Positions 18,425 through 28,300 of a stretch of DNA of 64,000 nt are shown here, piece after piece; position 1 is the first letter of the stretch; each line of letters begins with the position of its first letter. The stretch covers positions 62,001-126,000 of the forward strand of contig NZ_CAMLHC010000022.1 of NCBI RefSeq assembly GCF_946479755.1. The letters run 5' to 3'. The translations under genes were made by a program, and so were the position numbers. The DNA is from an uncultured Chitinophaga sp. (lineage in GTDB: Bacteria > Bacteroidota > Bacteroidia > Chitinophagales > Chitinophagaceae). A model generated the notes under the pieces. That model made no database searches and was not told where the DNA came from. It was given only the letters and a program-made list of their open reading frames with translations.

Positions 18425-20185
18425 TTGGAAAATCTGGCCGTAAAGAAAGTATTTGATTTCAGTTTATTACGACGCATCTTCACGTTTGCGGCGCCTTATA
18501 AGCGGGCATTGTACCTGTCTGTGGTGATGACCGTGATTTTCGCCGTTATTTCCCCGCTAAGGCCCTATCTGATCCAGGTTACCGTTGATAAATATATCGC
18601 TAACCAGCTCCTGAAGATGCTGGTGACTGTAACGATTGTGCAGATCGCTTTGCTGGCGGTAGAAACCGTTGTCCGGTTTTATTTTTCGTACCTGACCAAC
18701 TGGCTGGGACAGTCTGTGGTAAAAGACCTGCGGGTAACGGTATACAAGAAGATCGTACACCTGAACCTGGCGTTTTTCGATAAAACGCCGATCGGGACGC
18801 TGACCACCCGTACCGTGAACGATATTGAAGCCATCAATGATGTGTTTTCGGAGGGGATTATCTCTATCGTGTCTGACCTGTTGACCATTCTGGCAATACT
18901 GGTGGTGATGTTCATCGAAGACTGGCGCCTGACGCTGGTCAGCCTGTCGCCCTTCCCGATATTGATTTTTGCTACTTATGTGTTCAAGGAAAGCGTGAAC
19001 AAATCCTTCTACCGGGTGCGTAATGCGGTATCAGCGCTTAATGCCTTTGTACAGGAGCACCTGACAGGCATGGTGGTAGTGCAGGCGTTTACCTCCGAAA
19101 AACGGGAGTTTGCGCGGTTTAAGCATATCAACAAAGAGCACCGCAAAGCGAATATCGACGCCATTTTTGCGTATTCCGTGTTTTTCCCGGTGGTGGAAAT
19201 CATCCTGGCGATTTCCCTGGGTCTGATGGTGTGGTGGGGTTCCAACAAGGTTTTGAACTATGAGGTGACACAGGGGGTGATGATCGCGTTTATTATGTAC
19301 CTCAACATGCTGTTCCGTCCGCTGCGTATGCTGGCAGACAAGTTCAACACCCTTCAGATGGGGATGGTGGCCAGTGAGCGCGTGTTCAGGATACTGGACA
19401 ACCAGGATTATATCCCGGACAGAGGCCATGAGAAAGGGGACCAGATGAAAGGCGCTATTACTTTTGACCATGTGCATTTTGCGTATGTAGATGACCGTTA
19501 TGTGCTGAAGGATATTACTTTTCATGCTAACCCGGGCGATACCGTGGCGATTGTGGGGCATACCGGTTCCGGCAAAACGACCATCATCAGTATTCTGAAC
19601 CGGCTATACGAAATCCAGAAGGGCAGTATTAAGATCGACGGTATTGAGCTGCCGGCTTATTCGCTGGAGGCTTTACGCAGCAGGATAGGGGTGGTGTTGC
19701 AGGATGTTTTCCTGTTCTCCGGTTCCATCTACGATAATATCACCCTGCACAACAAGGCTATTACCCGGCAGCAGGTGGAGGATGCCTCGCGGCTGATCGG
19801 GATACATGATTTCATTATGCAGTTGCCCGGGGGCTATGATTACCAGGTGATGGAGCGGGGCAGTACCCTGTCGCTCGGGCAGCGGCAGCTGATTTCCTTT
19901 GTGCGGGCGTTGTTGTACGACCCGGCCATCCTGATCCTCGACGAAGCTACCTCTTCCGTAGATACCGAATCTGAGATGATGATCCAGCAGGCGATTGACA
20001 AGCTGATAGCGGACAGGACCGCGGTGATTATCGCCCACCGGTTATCTACCATCAGCAAGGCCGATAAAATTATCGTGCTGGACAAGGGGGAGATTAAGGA
20101 GATGGGCACCCATGAGGAGTTGCTGAAGCTGGGGGGCTTCTATTACAAGCTCCACAGTATGCAGTTCAACGCGAACAAGGTGTAA
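18425..20185 (+). CDS. ABC transporter, fused membrane and ATPase domains (MsbA-like exporter)
   Basis: A 586-residue half-transporter. Six transmembrane helices occupy roughly residues 20-310. The ATPase domain follows with Walker A GHTGSGKTT, signature LSLGQRQ, Walker B ILILDEATSSVD and H-loop IIAHRLST, all intact. The type is that of lipid or multidrug exporters; substrate unknown. The start appears to be TTG at 18425: the frame is closed by TAG at 18401 and no ATG or GTG lies between, while the next ATG would remove the first helix. It follows the palindromic repeat and shows no clear promoter. Confidence 0.93.
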   Translation: MENLAVKKVFDFSLLRRIFTFAAPYKRALYLSVVMTVIFAVISPLRPYLIQVTVDKYIANQLLKMLVTVTIVQIALLAVETVVRFYFSYLTNWLGQSVVKDLRVTVYKKIVHLNLAFFDKTPIGTLTTRTVNDIEAINDVFSEGIISIVSDLLTILAILVVMFIEDWRLTLVSLSPFPILIFATYVFKESVNKSFYRVRNAVSALNAFVQEHLTGMVVVQAFTSEKREFARFKHINKEHRKANIDAIFAYSVFFPVVEIILAISLGLMVWWGSNKVLNYEVTQGVMIAFIMYLNMLFRPLRMLADKFNTLQMGMVASERVFRILDNQDYIPDRGHEKGDQMKGAITFDHVHFAYVDDRYVLKDITFHANPGDTVAIVGHTGSGKTTIISILNRLYEIQKGSIKIDGIELPAYSLEALRSRIGVVLQDVFLFSGSIYDNITLHNKAITRQQVEDASRLIGIHDFIMQLPGGYDYQVMERGSTLSLGQRQLISFVRALLYDPAILILDEATSSVDTESEMMIQQAIDKLIADRTAVIIAHRLSTISKADKIIVLDKGEIKEMGTHEELLKLGGFYYKLHSMQFNANKV

Positions 20186-20397
20186 ATTTACAGAGTGAGG
20201 AAGCACAGGGAGCACCAAAAGGAGGAAAGCACAGGTGGCAGCGGTGCGCACCACCAATTTTTACTTGTGGGCGGCTTCTGCGGCACAACGACCTGATCCT
20301 TGTACCATGCCTAAAGTGTAATTTGTAATCCTGGAGAGTCTGCTGCGGTCTTATTGCAGTCCGGGTCCGGCCCTCTTAAATAATAAAAAAATATATA
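20186..20397. other. Intergenic stretch without recognised features
   Basis: This is the first part of a 389-nt gap between the ABC transporter and atpB. I see no gene, tRNA or repeat here. The gap continues with a terminator at 20398-20428 and the atpB promoter at 20548. Confidence 0.6.
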
Positions 20398-20428
20398 TGG
20401 CAGATCGCTAAAAGATCTGCCATTTTTT
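20398..20428 (+). terminator. Rho-independent terminator
   Basis: TGGCAGATC and GATCTGCCA form a 9-bp stem with a 7-nt loop, followed by six T. It would isolate the atp operon from upstream transcription. Confidence 0.85.
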
Positions 20429-20547
20429 GTGTTCTTTTCTTAAAAAGCAGCTGGCTTCCGGAACGATTTAAGGTGTTGGTTATCAATATATTTACATTAT
20501 ATCCATCATTTTTTCCATAGTCGCTGAATTTTTGAGACAAAATCGTT

Positions 20548-20555
20548 TATCTTTG
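20548..20555 (+). promoter_or_regulatory. -7 promoter element of the atp operon
   Basis: TATCTTTG fits TAnnTTTG. The implied transcript start near 20562 lies about 13 nt before the GTG start of atpB, which supports that start. Confidence 0.6.
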
Positions 20556-20574
20556 CGCAAAATTTCAGAAAACG

Positions 20575-21735
20575 GTGATTTCTTTCAGTAAGTTCAAACA
20601 CGGAGTGGTAGCACTTGTGATGGCTTTAGGCCTTCACGGTTTTGGTAATTTTGCCTATGCAGCGCCTGTAGAGGGTGCGGAACATGCAACAGAGGAGCAT
20701 GCTCATGAAGCAGAAGCTACAGAACCTAAAAAATTTGATGCGAAGGAAGTAATTCTCGGTCACGTTAAAGATGCCTATGACTGGCACTTTTTCAGCATCG
20801 GAGAGTCACACTATACTATTCCGCTGCCGGTTATCATTTATAATCCTGCACGCGGGCTTTCTGTATTCTCTGCTTCTCATTTCCACCATGGTCATGAGGC
20901 TTACGAGGGTTACCGTATTGTGAATGCGCATTACCTGCATGAGAAAGGACTGGACCCTGCCCAGTTCATCGAAGGGAGGATCATCGCGGTGGATGGCAAC
21001 GATATGCCTACCGGCGAGAAGATCTACGATTTCTCCATGACGAAGAACGTTACTTCCATGCTGATTGCTGCTATCCTGCTGATCGTGTTGATGCTGAACG
21101 TAGCGAAAGCTTACCGTGTACGTGGCTCCAAAAAGGCGCCCAAAGGCTTCCAGAGCCTGGTAGAACCGGTGATTATCTTTATGCGTGACGAGGTAGTTAA
21201 ACCGAACATTCCCGGTAAAAAAGCAGAGAAATATACTCCGCTGATCCTGACCATATTCTTCTTTATCCTGATCAACAACCTGCTGGGCCTGTTACCGGGT
21301 TCTGCCAACGTAACCGGTAACATCGCGGTAACTGCAGCGCTGGCGCTGATCAGCTTCATCGCTACCATGTTTGCTACCAACAAACATTTCTGGGGTCACA
21401 TTTTTAATCCTCCTGTGCCTTTTGGCGTAAAATTCATCCTGGCTCCGGTGGAGCTGATCGGTGTGTTCACCAAGCCGGTTTCCCTGATGATCAGGTTATT
21501 TGCCAACATCCTGGCTGGTCACATTATCATTCTGAGCATTATTTCCCTGGTGTTTATATTCGGTTCCCTGAACAAAACAGCTGGTTACGGCTTCCTGCCG
21601 ATCACTATTGTGTTCAACATCGTGATGATGATGCTGGAGCTGCTGGTAGCATTTATCCAGGCGTTTATCTTTGCCAACCTGACAGCGGTGTTTATCGGTC
21701 AGGCGATGGAAGGTGGACATGACGACCACCATTAA
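20575..21735 (+). CDS. atpB: F1Fo ATP synthase subunit a
   Basis: A 386-residue membrane subunit that forms the proton half-channels of Fo. The conserved helix with the essential Arg is visible in PVSLMIRLFANILAGHII, and the C-terminus has LLVAFIQAFIFANLTAVFIGQA. Compared with about 270 residues in E. coli, it has a long N-terminal extension: a signal-peptide-like segment ending FAYAAP, then a His/Glu-rich stretch (HATEEHAHEAEATEP) and an extra domain of about 100 residues. This is usual in Bacteroidota. GTG is the likely start codon. Confidence 0.96.
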   Translation: MISFSKFKHGVVALVMALGLHGFGNFAYAAPVEGAEHATEEHAHEAEATEPKKFDAKEVILGHVKDAYDWHFFSIGESHYTIPLPVIIYNPARGLSVFSASHFHHGHEAYEGYRIVNAHYLHEKGLDPAQFIEGRIIAVDGNDMPTGEKIYDFSMTKNVTSMLIAAILLIVLMLNVAKAYRVRGSKKAPKGFQSLVEPVIIFMRDEVVKPNIPGKKAEKYTPLILTIFFFILINNLLGLLPGSANVTGNIAVTAALALISFIATMFATNKHFWGHIFNPPVPFGVKFILAPVELIGVFTKPVSLMIRLFANILAGHIIILSIISLVFIFGSLNKTAGYGFLPITIVFNIVMMMLELLVAFIQAFIFANLTAVFIGQAMEGGHDDHH

Positions 21736-21746
21736 TCATTTAGTAA

Positions 21747-22031
<285 letters not shown>

Positions 22032-22041
22032 GCCAAACTTT

Positions 22042-22078
22042 TTACTGCATCCGGCGCACAGGGCAATGGATGCAGTAA
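22042..22078 (+). promoter_or_regulatory. Stem-loop between atpE and atpF
   Basis: TTACTGCATCC and GGATGCAGTAA form an 11-bp perfect stem with a 15-nt loop, directly after atpE. No T run follows, so it may stabilise the 3' end of a highly expressed atpB-atpE message or partly block read-through. Confidence 0.55.
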
Positions 22079-22163
22079 TCTTTCATTTCGGCATTTTATT
22101 ATTTGGGGATTTATTGATCTCTCAATTGCTGAAATCAGTAAATGTCTAAATATCAAAATAAAA

Positions 22164-22174
22164 AATAATAAAAT
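22164..22174 (+). promoter_or_regulatory. AT-rich leader motif before atpF
   Basis: AATAATAAAAT ends 9 nt before the atpF ATG. The same 11-mer lies at similar spacing before the genes at 45305 and 49278. Confidence 0.4.
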
Positions 22175-22183
22175 TCAAATAAC

Positions 22184-22678
22184 ATGGATCTGTTGCTCCC
22201 CGCGTTAGGTTTGTTTCTGATTTCATTTGTCATCTTCGTCATCGTATTCCTGGTGCTGAAAAAATTTGCCTGGACTCCGATCCTCGCTGTTTTGAAAGAA
22301 AGGGAAGGTTCTATCGCAGACTCCATCGCTTCTGCTGAGAGAGTAAAAGAAGAGATGGCGCAAATGAAAGCTGAGCACGAGCACGTACTGGCTGAAGCGA
22401 AAGCTGAAAGAAGCAAAATTCTGAAAGAGGCGAAAGACGCGAAAGACGCGATCATCAGCGAAGCGAAAGCGCAGGCACAGGCTGAAGCCAAAAAAATCAT
22501 CTCCGAAGCTTACACCGCTATCGAAAACCAGAAAATGGCTGCGTTAACGGATGTGAAAAACCAGGTAGGCACCCTCGTGATCGAGGTAGCAGAGAAAGTG
22601 CTGAGAAGAGAACTGTCTGATAAAACAGCACAGGAATCTTATGTGAAACAACTGGCCGGAGAAATTAAACTGAATTAA
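22184..22678 (+). CDS. atpF: F1Fo ATP synthase subunit b
   Basis: A 164-residue stator protein. One N-terminal membrane helix (LLLPALGLFLISFVIFVIVFLVL) is followed by a long charged helical stalk rich in Ala, Glu and Lys (for example AKAERSKILKEAKDAKDA). It dimerises and links Fo to F1 through the delta subunit encoded next. It is separated from atpE by a 152-nt gap that contains a hairpin. Confidence 0.96.
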   Translation: MDLLLPALGLFLISFVIFVIVFLVLKKFAWTPILAVLKEREGSIADSIASAERVKEEMAQMKAEHEHVLAEAKAERSKILKEAKDAKDAIISEAKAQAQAEAKKIISEAYTAIENQKMAALTDVKNQVGTLVIEVAEKVLRRELSDKTAQESYVKQLAGEIKLN

Positions 22679-22689
22679 GAGATTAACTG

Positions 22690-22714
22690 TCAGCCTCCGG
22701 TATCCGGAGGCTGA
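22690..22714 (+). promoter_or_regulatory. Strong hairpin between atpF and atpH
   Basis: TCAGCCTCCGG, a 3-nt loop and CCGGAGGCTGA form a perfect 11-bp GC-rich stem. It lacks a T run and sits inside the operon, so it may set relative transcript levels or mark an RNA processing site. Confidence 0.5.
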
Positions 22715-22736
22715 TGGCTAAAAGCTATAAGCATAT

Positions 22737-23297
22737 ATGCAGAATCCCCGTTTAGCATCAAGGTATGCGAAATCATTGATTGACCTGGTCCAGGAAAAGG
22801 GCCAGCTGGAAGCGGTGCAGAACGACATGCTGTTCCTGCAGCAACTGGTGAAGTCCAACCGCGATGTGGTGAATTTGCTGAGAAGCCCGATCATCAAGGC
22901 GGATAAAAAGCAGAAAATCATGGCTGCCATCCTGGAAGGCCGTGTAGGCGCTACCACGCTGGCTTTTGTCAACCTGCTGATCAACAAGACGCGTGAAGCT
23001 TTCCTGCCGGAAATTGCAGTGGAATACACCCGCCAGTACAACATCATTAAAAATATCAGCACGGTGAAGATCACCACGGCAGTGGAGCTGGACAGCGCCA
23101 CCCTGGACACGATCCGTCAAAAAGTAGCCAGCGAGATACCGCAACAGGTACAGCTGGAAACTGCCGTGAATGCAGACCTGATCGGCGGTTTCGTACTCGA
23201 AGCCAACGACAAGCTGTTCGACGCTTCCGTAGCGCGCGACCTGCACGATATTAAAAAACAATTCAGTCAGAATATTTACGTATCCGCGATACGCTAA
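22737..23297 (+). CDS. atpH: F1Fo ATP synthase subunit delta
   Basis: A 186-residue OSCP/delta protein with the family start NPRLASRYAKSLIDLV and the C-terminal signature DLIGGFVLEANDKLFDASV. It joins the b stalk to the alpha subunits. It lies 58 nt after atpF and 82 nt before atpA. Confidence 0.96.
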   Translation: MQNPRLASRYAKSLIDLVQEKGQLEAVQNDMLFLQQLVKSNRDVVNLLRSPIIKADKKQKIMAAILEGRVGATTLAFVNLLINKTREAFLPEIAVEYTRQYNIIKNISTVKITTAVELDSATLDTIRQKVASEIPQQVQLETAVNADLIGGFVLEANDKLFDASVARDLHDIKKQFSQNIYVSAIR

Positions 23298-23379
23298 ATG
23301 AAAACAGCAGCCGCTGCGTACACGCAAAGCTGTTGTCGTTATACTAACTTTTTTAACGACTTTTTTTAAAAGCATAATT

Positions 23380-24957
23380 ATGGTTGATATTAAACCTGAT
23401 GAAATTTCGGCGATATTACGCCAGCAGTTAAGCAACTTCAATGCTTCTGCCGATCTCGAAGAGGTAGGTACAGTATTGTCGGTGGGTGACGGTATCGCCC
23501 GCATCTATGGTCTGGGAAATGTGCGTTATGGTGAACTGGTTGAATTCGGTAATGGTGTAAAAGCCATCGCATTGAACCTGGAAGAAGATAACGTAGGTGT
23601 GGTATTGATGGGTGAGTCTCAGGATATCAAAGAAGGTGATAAAGTACGTCGTACCGGTAAAATCGCTTCCATCAACGTGGGCGAAGGTCTGGTAGGCCGT
23701 GTGGTAAATACACTGGGCGAACCTATCGACGGTAAAGGCCCTATCACTGGTGAACTGTACGAAATGCCGCTGGAACGTAAAGCTCCGGGCGTACTGTACC
23801 GCGAACCGGTAAAAGAACCGCTGCAGACAGGTATCAAAGCGATCGACGCGATGATTCCTATCGGCCGTGGCCAGCGTGAGCTGGTGATCGGTGACCGTCA
23901 GACTGGTAAAACCGCCATCTGTATTGACACCATCATCAACCAGAAAGAGTTCTACGAAGCAGGTAAACCTGTATTTTGTATATACGTGGCGGTAGGTCAG
24001 AAAGCATCTACTGTTGCGGGTGTAATGAAAACTTTACAGGAAGCCGGCGCTATGGCTTACACTGTGATCGTTGCCGCTTCTGCATCTGAGCCTGCTCCGC
24101 TGCAGTTCTACGCTCCGTTCGCCGGTGCTGCCATCGGTGAGTTCTTCCGTGACAGCGGCCGTCCTGCCCTGATCGTATACGATGACCTGTCCAAACAGGC
24201 CGTTGCTTACCGTGAGGTGTCCCTGCTGCTGAAACGTCCTCCCGGCCGTGAAGCTTACCCTGGTGACGTATTCTACCTGCACAGCCGCCTGCTCGAACGT
24301 GCTGCGAAAATCATCAACAACGATGACATCGCCAAACAGATGAACGACCTGCCTGAGTCTATCAAACACCTGGTAAAAGGTGGTGGTTCCCTCACAGCAT
24401 TGCCGATCATCGAAACACAGGCATCTGACGTATCTGCCTATATCCCGACGAACGTAATCTCCATCACCGACGGTCAGATCTTCCTGGAAGGTAACCTGTT
24501 CAACGCCGGTGTACGTCCTGCGATCAACGTAGGTATCTCCGTTAGCCGTGTGGGTGGTAACGCGCAGATCAAATCCATGAAGAAAGTATCCGGTACCCTG
24601 AAACTCGATCAGGCCCAATACCGCGAAATGGAGGCCTTCTCCAAATTCGGTGGTGACCTGGACGCTGCTACCAAAGCAGTTATCGACAAAGGCGCCCGTA
24701 ACGTGGAAATCCTGAAACAAGCACAGTTCAGCCCGCTGCCGGTAGAAAAACAGGTAGCGATGATCTACCTCGGTACCAATGGCCTGCTGCGTGACGTTCC
24801 GGTTAAACAGGTACGCGCTTTCGAAGAAGCTTTCCTGAACGAAATGCAGGTACGCCTGCCTGACGTATTGGGCGAGTTCAAAAAAGGTAACCTGCCGGAA
24901 GATGGTATCAAAAAAATGATCACCCTCGCCAATGAACTGAAACCCCGGTTCATCTAA
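23380..24957 (+). CDS. atpA: F1Fo ATP synthase subunit alpha
   Basis: A 525-residue non-catalytic nucleotide-binding subunit of F1. The P-loop is GDRQTGKTA and the alpha-subunit signature ends in [14 protein letters not shown]. The length is normal. A terminator follows 24 nt after the stop; atpG, which usually comes next, is absent, and beta and epsilon are also not in the window. Confidence 0.97.
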   Translation: MVDIKPDEISAILRQQLSNFNASADLEEVGTVLSVGDGIARIYGLGNVRYGELVEFGNGVKAIALNLEEDNVGVVLMGESQDIKEGDKVRRTGKIASINVGEGLVGRVVNTLGEPIDGKGPITGELYEMPLERKAPGVLYREPVKEPLQTGIKAIDAMIPIGRGQRELVIGDRQTGKTAICIDTIINQKEFYEAGKPVFCIYVAVGQKASTVAGVMKTLQEAGAMAYTVIVAASASEPAPLQFYAPFAGAAIGEFFRDSGRPALIVYDDLSKQAVAYREVSLLLKRPPGREAYPGDVFYLHSRLLERAAKIINNDDIAKQMNDLPESIKHLVKGGGSLTALPIIETQASDVSAYIPTNVISITDGQIFLEGNLFNAGVRPAINVGISVSRVGGNAQIKSMKKVSGTLKLDQAQYREMEAFSKFGGDLDAATKAVIDKGARNVEILKQAQFSPLPVEKQVAMIYLGTNGLLRDVPVKQVRAFEEAFLNEMQVRLPDVLGEFKKGNLPEDGIKKMITLANELKPRFI

Positions 24958-24981
24958 TACAGCTTTTAATCCTTTTTTATA

Positions 24982-25020
24982 AAGAAGCCTCTGCCAGATA
25001 CGGCAGAGGCTTCTTGTTTT
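24982..25020 (+). terminator. Terminator of the atp operon
   Basis: AAGAAGCCTCTGCC and GGCAGAGGCTTCTT form a 14-bp stem with a 6-nt loop, followed by GTTTT. This ends the operon after atpA. Confidence 0.85.
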
Positions 25021-25140
25021 AAGTGCATCCATAGCGGTTATATAAAAAGATAGCATATAAAAAATATACATATTATTAATATTCAGTCTGTTACGAAAAT
25101 TTTTAACGTAGATTTTTTTTATTAATTGATTAGGCCGTTT
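25021..25140. other. AT-rich intergenic stretch upstream of the giant gene
   Basis: Part of the 420-nt gap between atpA and the giant repeat protein. It is very AT-rich with runs of T and A. No gene is seen. Confidence 0.5.
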
Positions 25141-25148
25141 TATATTTG
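25141..25148 (+). promoter_or_regulatory. -7 promoter element of the giant repeat-protein gene
   Basis: TATATTTG fits TAnnTTTG. It implies an unusually long leader, about 140 to 220 nt depending on the start chosen. The rest of the leader shows no structure that I recognise. Confidence 0.45.
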
Positions 25149-25377
25149 GTTACAAAGCAATTAAACTGACCAAGATCGTATCGACGTTTTTTACCCCGTT
25201 CATAACCTTTACCGCCCTTTAGACGAACCGTTTCATTCCGATTTTTTCTATTTACTGTAAGTGTTACTGGTTGCATGTGAGAAGCTATGACTGTTTGTGT
25301 CCCGGCCAGAGATACTCCGTCTAAATGCATTGTCTATGGATGTATGTCTACGTTTGTTCCTGCGCGTGGTAAAGAAA

Positions 25378-28300
25378 ATGATCCGTGTCCGCCCGGACGC
25401 ATGGCATTTCGTTTACGCCTGCCTGTTATTGTCCCTTTCTGCCCGTGCGCAGTTTACCATCACGGAAAATTTTAAGAGTAGTTCCGCCGGCAACGTAACG
25501 CTCGGGGGCGCCGCCAAACTCACTTCCGGCGTAGACGATCCCGCCGGACAGGGATGGTTGCGGCTTACGGAAGACGTGGGCAACCAGGTAGGCTATGCCT
25601 TTGTAAATGCCGGTTTCCCGTCTACCCTCGGCGTACTGATGGACTTTGAATACGTGGCCTGGAGGCGCACCAATCCCAGCCTGGGAGGGGGCGACGGCTT
25701 CTCCGTATTCCTGTTTGATGACAACATCACTGCAGCCACTTTCAAACTGGGCTCCAGAGGCGGCAGCCTGGGTTATGCTCAGTCCAACGCCACCGGCAAT
25801 ACCGGCCTGGCCGGGGGCTACGTAGGCGTAGGCATCGATGAATATGGCAACTATGCTAACTGTAGCGAAGGCAAGTCCGGCGGTGTATCCGGTAACTGCG
25901 GTACGCTTTACCGCGATTACATCTCCGCCCGCGGCCCGTCGCCCACCTACAGTTATCTCGGCGGCAGCTCCGTTGGCACTTCACTCGACTACGATGTGGT
26001 CACCAGTACACGCCCCACCCCCACACAGTTTTACCGCCGCGTGCAGGTCACCATCCTGCCCACCGGTACCGGTCAATATACCCTCACTGTAAAATCCACT
26101 AACGTACAAGGGGGTACGCTGCAAACGCTGTTCGGCCCCATCACCCTGACTTCCCCGCCACCGGCACGCATGAAGCTGGGCTTTGCCGCTTCTACCGGAG
26201 GGGCTTACAACCGGCATGAGGTAAGAAACCTGATCATCACCACTCCGGGTAACATCCGTGTTCAGAAACTGGTAGATAAACCAATCGCCAAAGTAGGAGA
26301 CGCGCTGACCTATAAAGTGACCGTCTACAACGAAACCACGTCCGCACTCACCGGCCTGCCACTACAGGATGTATTTTCACCGGCCAACGGATTCAATATT
26401 TCCAACGTCACTTTCTCCAACGATGGTTTTGCCGGCAATACCGCCACCGGCTATACGAGCACCAGCCTCTCCAACGCCACGCTGAACATGCAGTCCACCA
26501 GCACCAGCACCTTTACGGTCACGGGAACGGTGGCTTCGATGCCACCGGGCAAAGTACTGACCAACAAGGTATGGGTGACGCCTTCTGCTACAGGCATCAC
26601 CGACCCTGATGCATCGAATGATACCTCCAGTGTATCCACGAATATCATAGCGCCCGACCTGGCCATTACCAAGACCCATAACGGCAACCTGCGAAAAGGA
26701 CTCACCGGTAATTACGTGTTAAACATCGCCAACGGCGGCGTAGATGCCAAACCAGACGTCAGCCAGGTAACAGTGACGGACGTGATCCCCACAGGGCTGA
26801 CGATCAATGGAACACCTACCGGTACCGGCTGGAGCATTAGTGTGTCCGGCGCTACGGTAACGGCTACACGACAGGATGCCCTCGCGGCCGGCGCCTCATA
26901 CCCGCCTATTACCATCCCGGTGAAAGTGTCTGTCAGCGCGCCTGACAGCGTCACAAACACAGCTACCGTGGCCAATGCCTATGAAGCCAATACGGCTAAC
27001 AATATTGCCTCCGATAAAGTGGACACCCGTCGTAATATGGACTTGCAGGTGGTATCTTCTGTATCACCGCCCAACAAACAAGGATGTCTGAATACACCTT
27101 ACAACATCCAGATCAATATCCGGAACAATGGCCCTGACTCTGCTGTGAATGGAAAATTCAGCTTCAGCGTACCTACAGCCATCAACAATATTTCACTGGT
27201 GAGCCGTACCATTACCGCCGGCAGCGGTTCTTTCGGCGTGGGCAGCTCCATCAGCAATATCGGTTATACAGATTCCGTCACCCTTACCAGCGGCGCGGCA
27301 GCCACCTATATTTTCTCCGTTATCGTTACCACCCAGGCGCCTGCTGATCTGGCCATCTTCGAAGCCAGCCTGCTGCGTTCCGCCACTGACCTGGATACCG
27401 ACGCTTCTGATCCTACCCTGGCGGTGCCGGTTAATCCTAATCATGAATGCGACGCAGCGCCTTCCGGCGGCGGATGTAACAACATCCTGCGCGACACCAC
27501 TTTTGTGCGCAACAAACCCACGCCTTCCAACGCTGGTATTGATCAGGCGGTGTGTAACGTCACCTCCGCCACGCTGAACGGCAACAATCCCGTTACCGGC
27601 ACCGGCACCTGGCGGCAGCTGACAGGCCCCAATACCGTTACCATCGCGAACCCCGGCATGGCTGGCACAAGTGTGAGCAACCTTATTACCGGCACCTATA
27701 CTTTCGAATGGGCCATCAACAACGGCAGCTGCGCTGCTTCTGCCGATACGATGCAGTTAAGGGTAGATGCACCGCCCAGTCTCGCCGTCGCAGGGCCGGA
27801 CCAGAACCTCTGCAGCGCTACCACCACTACGATGGCCGCTACCGCGCCGGTAACAGGCACTGGTGGCTGGCGCCAGTTGAGCGGCCCCAATACAGCTGTT
27901 TTCGCAGATGCAACTAAAAACAACACCGGTGTCAGCGGATTGATAACTGGCAGTTATATGTTCGTATGGACGACCCGTAATGGCTCCTGTCCGTCGCAGG
28001 CAGACACCATTACGGTAACGATCAATACGCCGGGACCCGCAGCAAATGCAGGTCCTGATCAACAACTGTGTAACGTGACCGGCACTGTGATGGCCGGTAA
28101 TGCAGCAATGCCAGGTACGGGTACCTGGACACAGATCGCGGGCCCCAACAATGCAACCATCGTCAGCCCCAATCAAAACAACACCGCCTTGCAGAACCTT
28201 ACGCCGGGCATTTATCAGCTGGTATGGACCATCCGCAATGGCGCCTGCGCTGCTACTGCAGATACGGTGCAAGTCACTGTGTATGCGCCGCCAACAACCG

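Noticed and set aside
20531..20534. TTTG as a -33 element for the atp promoter
   Set aside because: The spacer to the -7 element is about 13 nt, shorter than the usual spacing in Bacteroidota promoters.
20186..20574. Gap examined for a tRNA or small RNA gene
   Set aside because: No cloverleaf or conserved T-loop sequence was found; only a terminator and a promoter element are supported.
24034..25071. 345-codon open frame on the minus strand
   Set aside because: Antisense to atpA and its terminator; no known motif.
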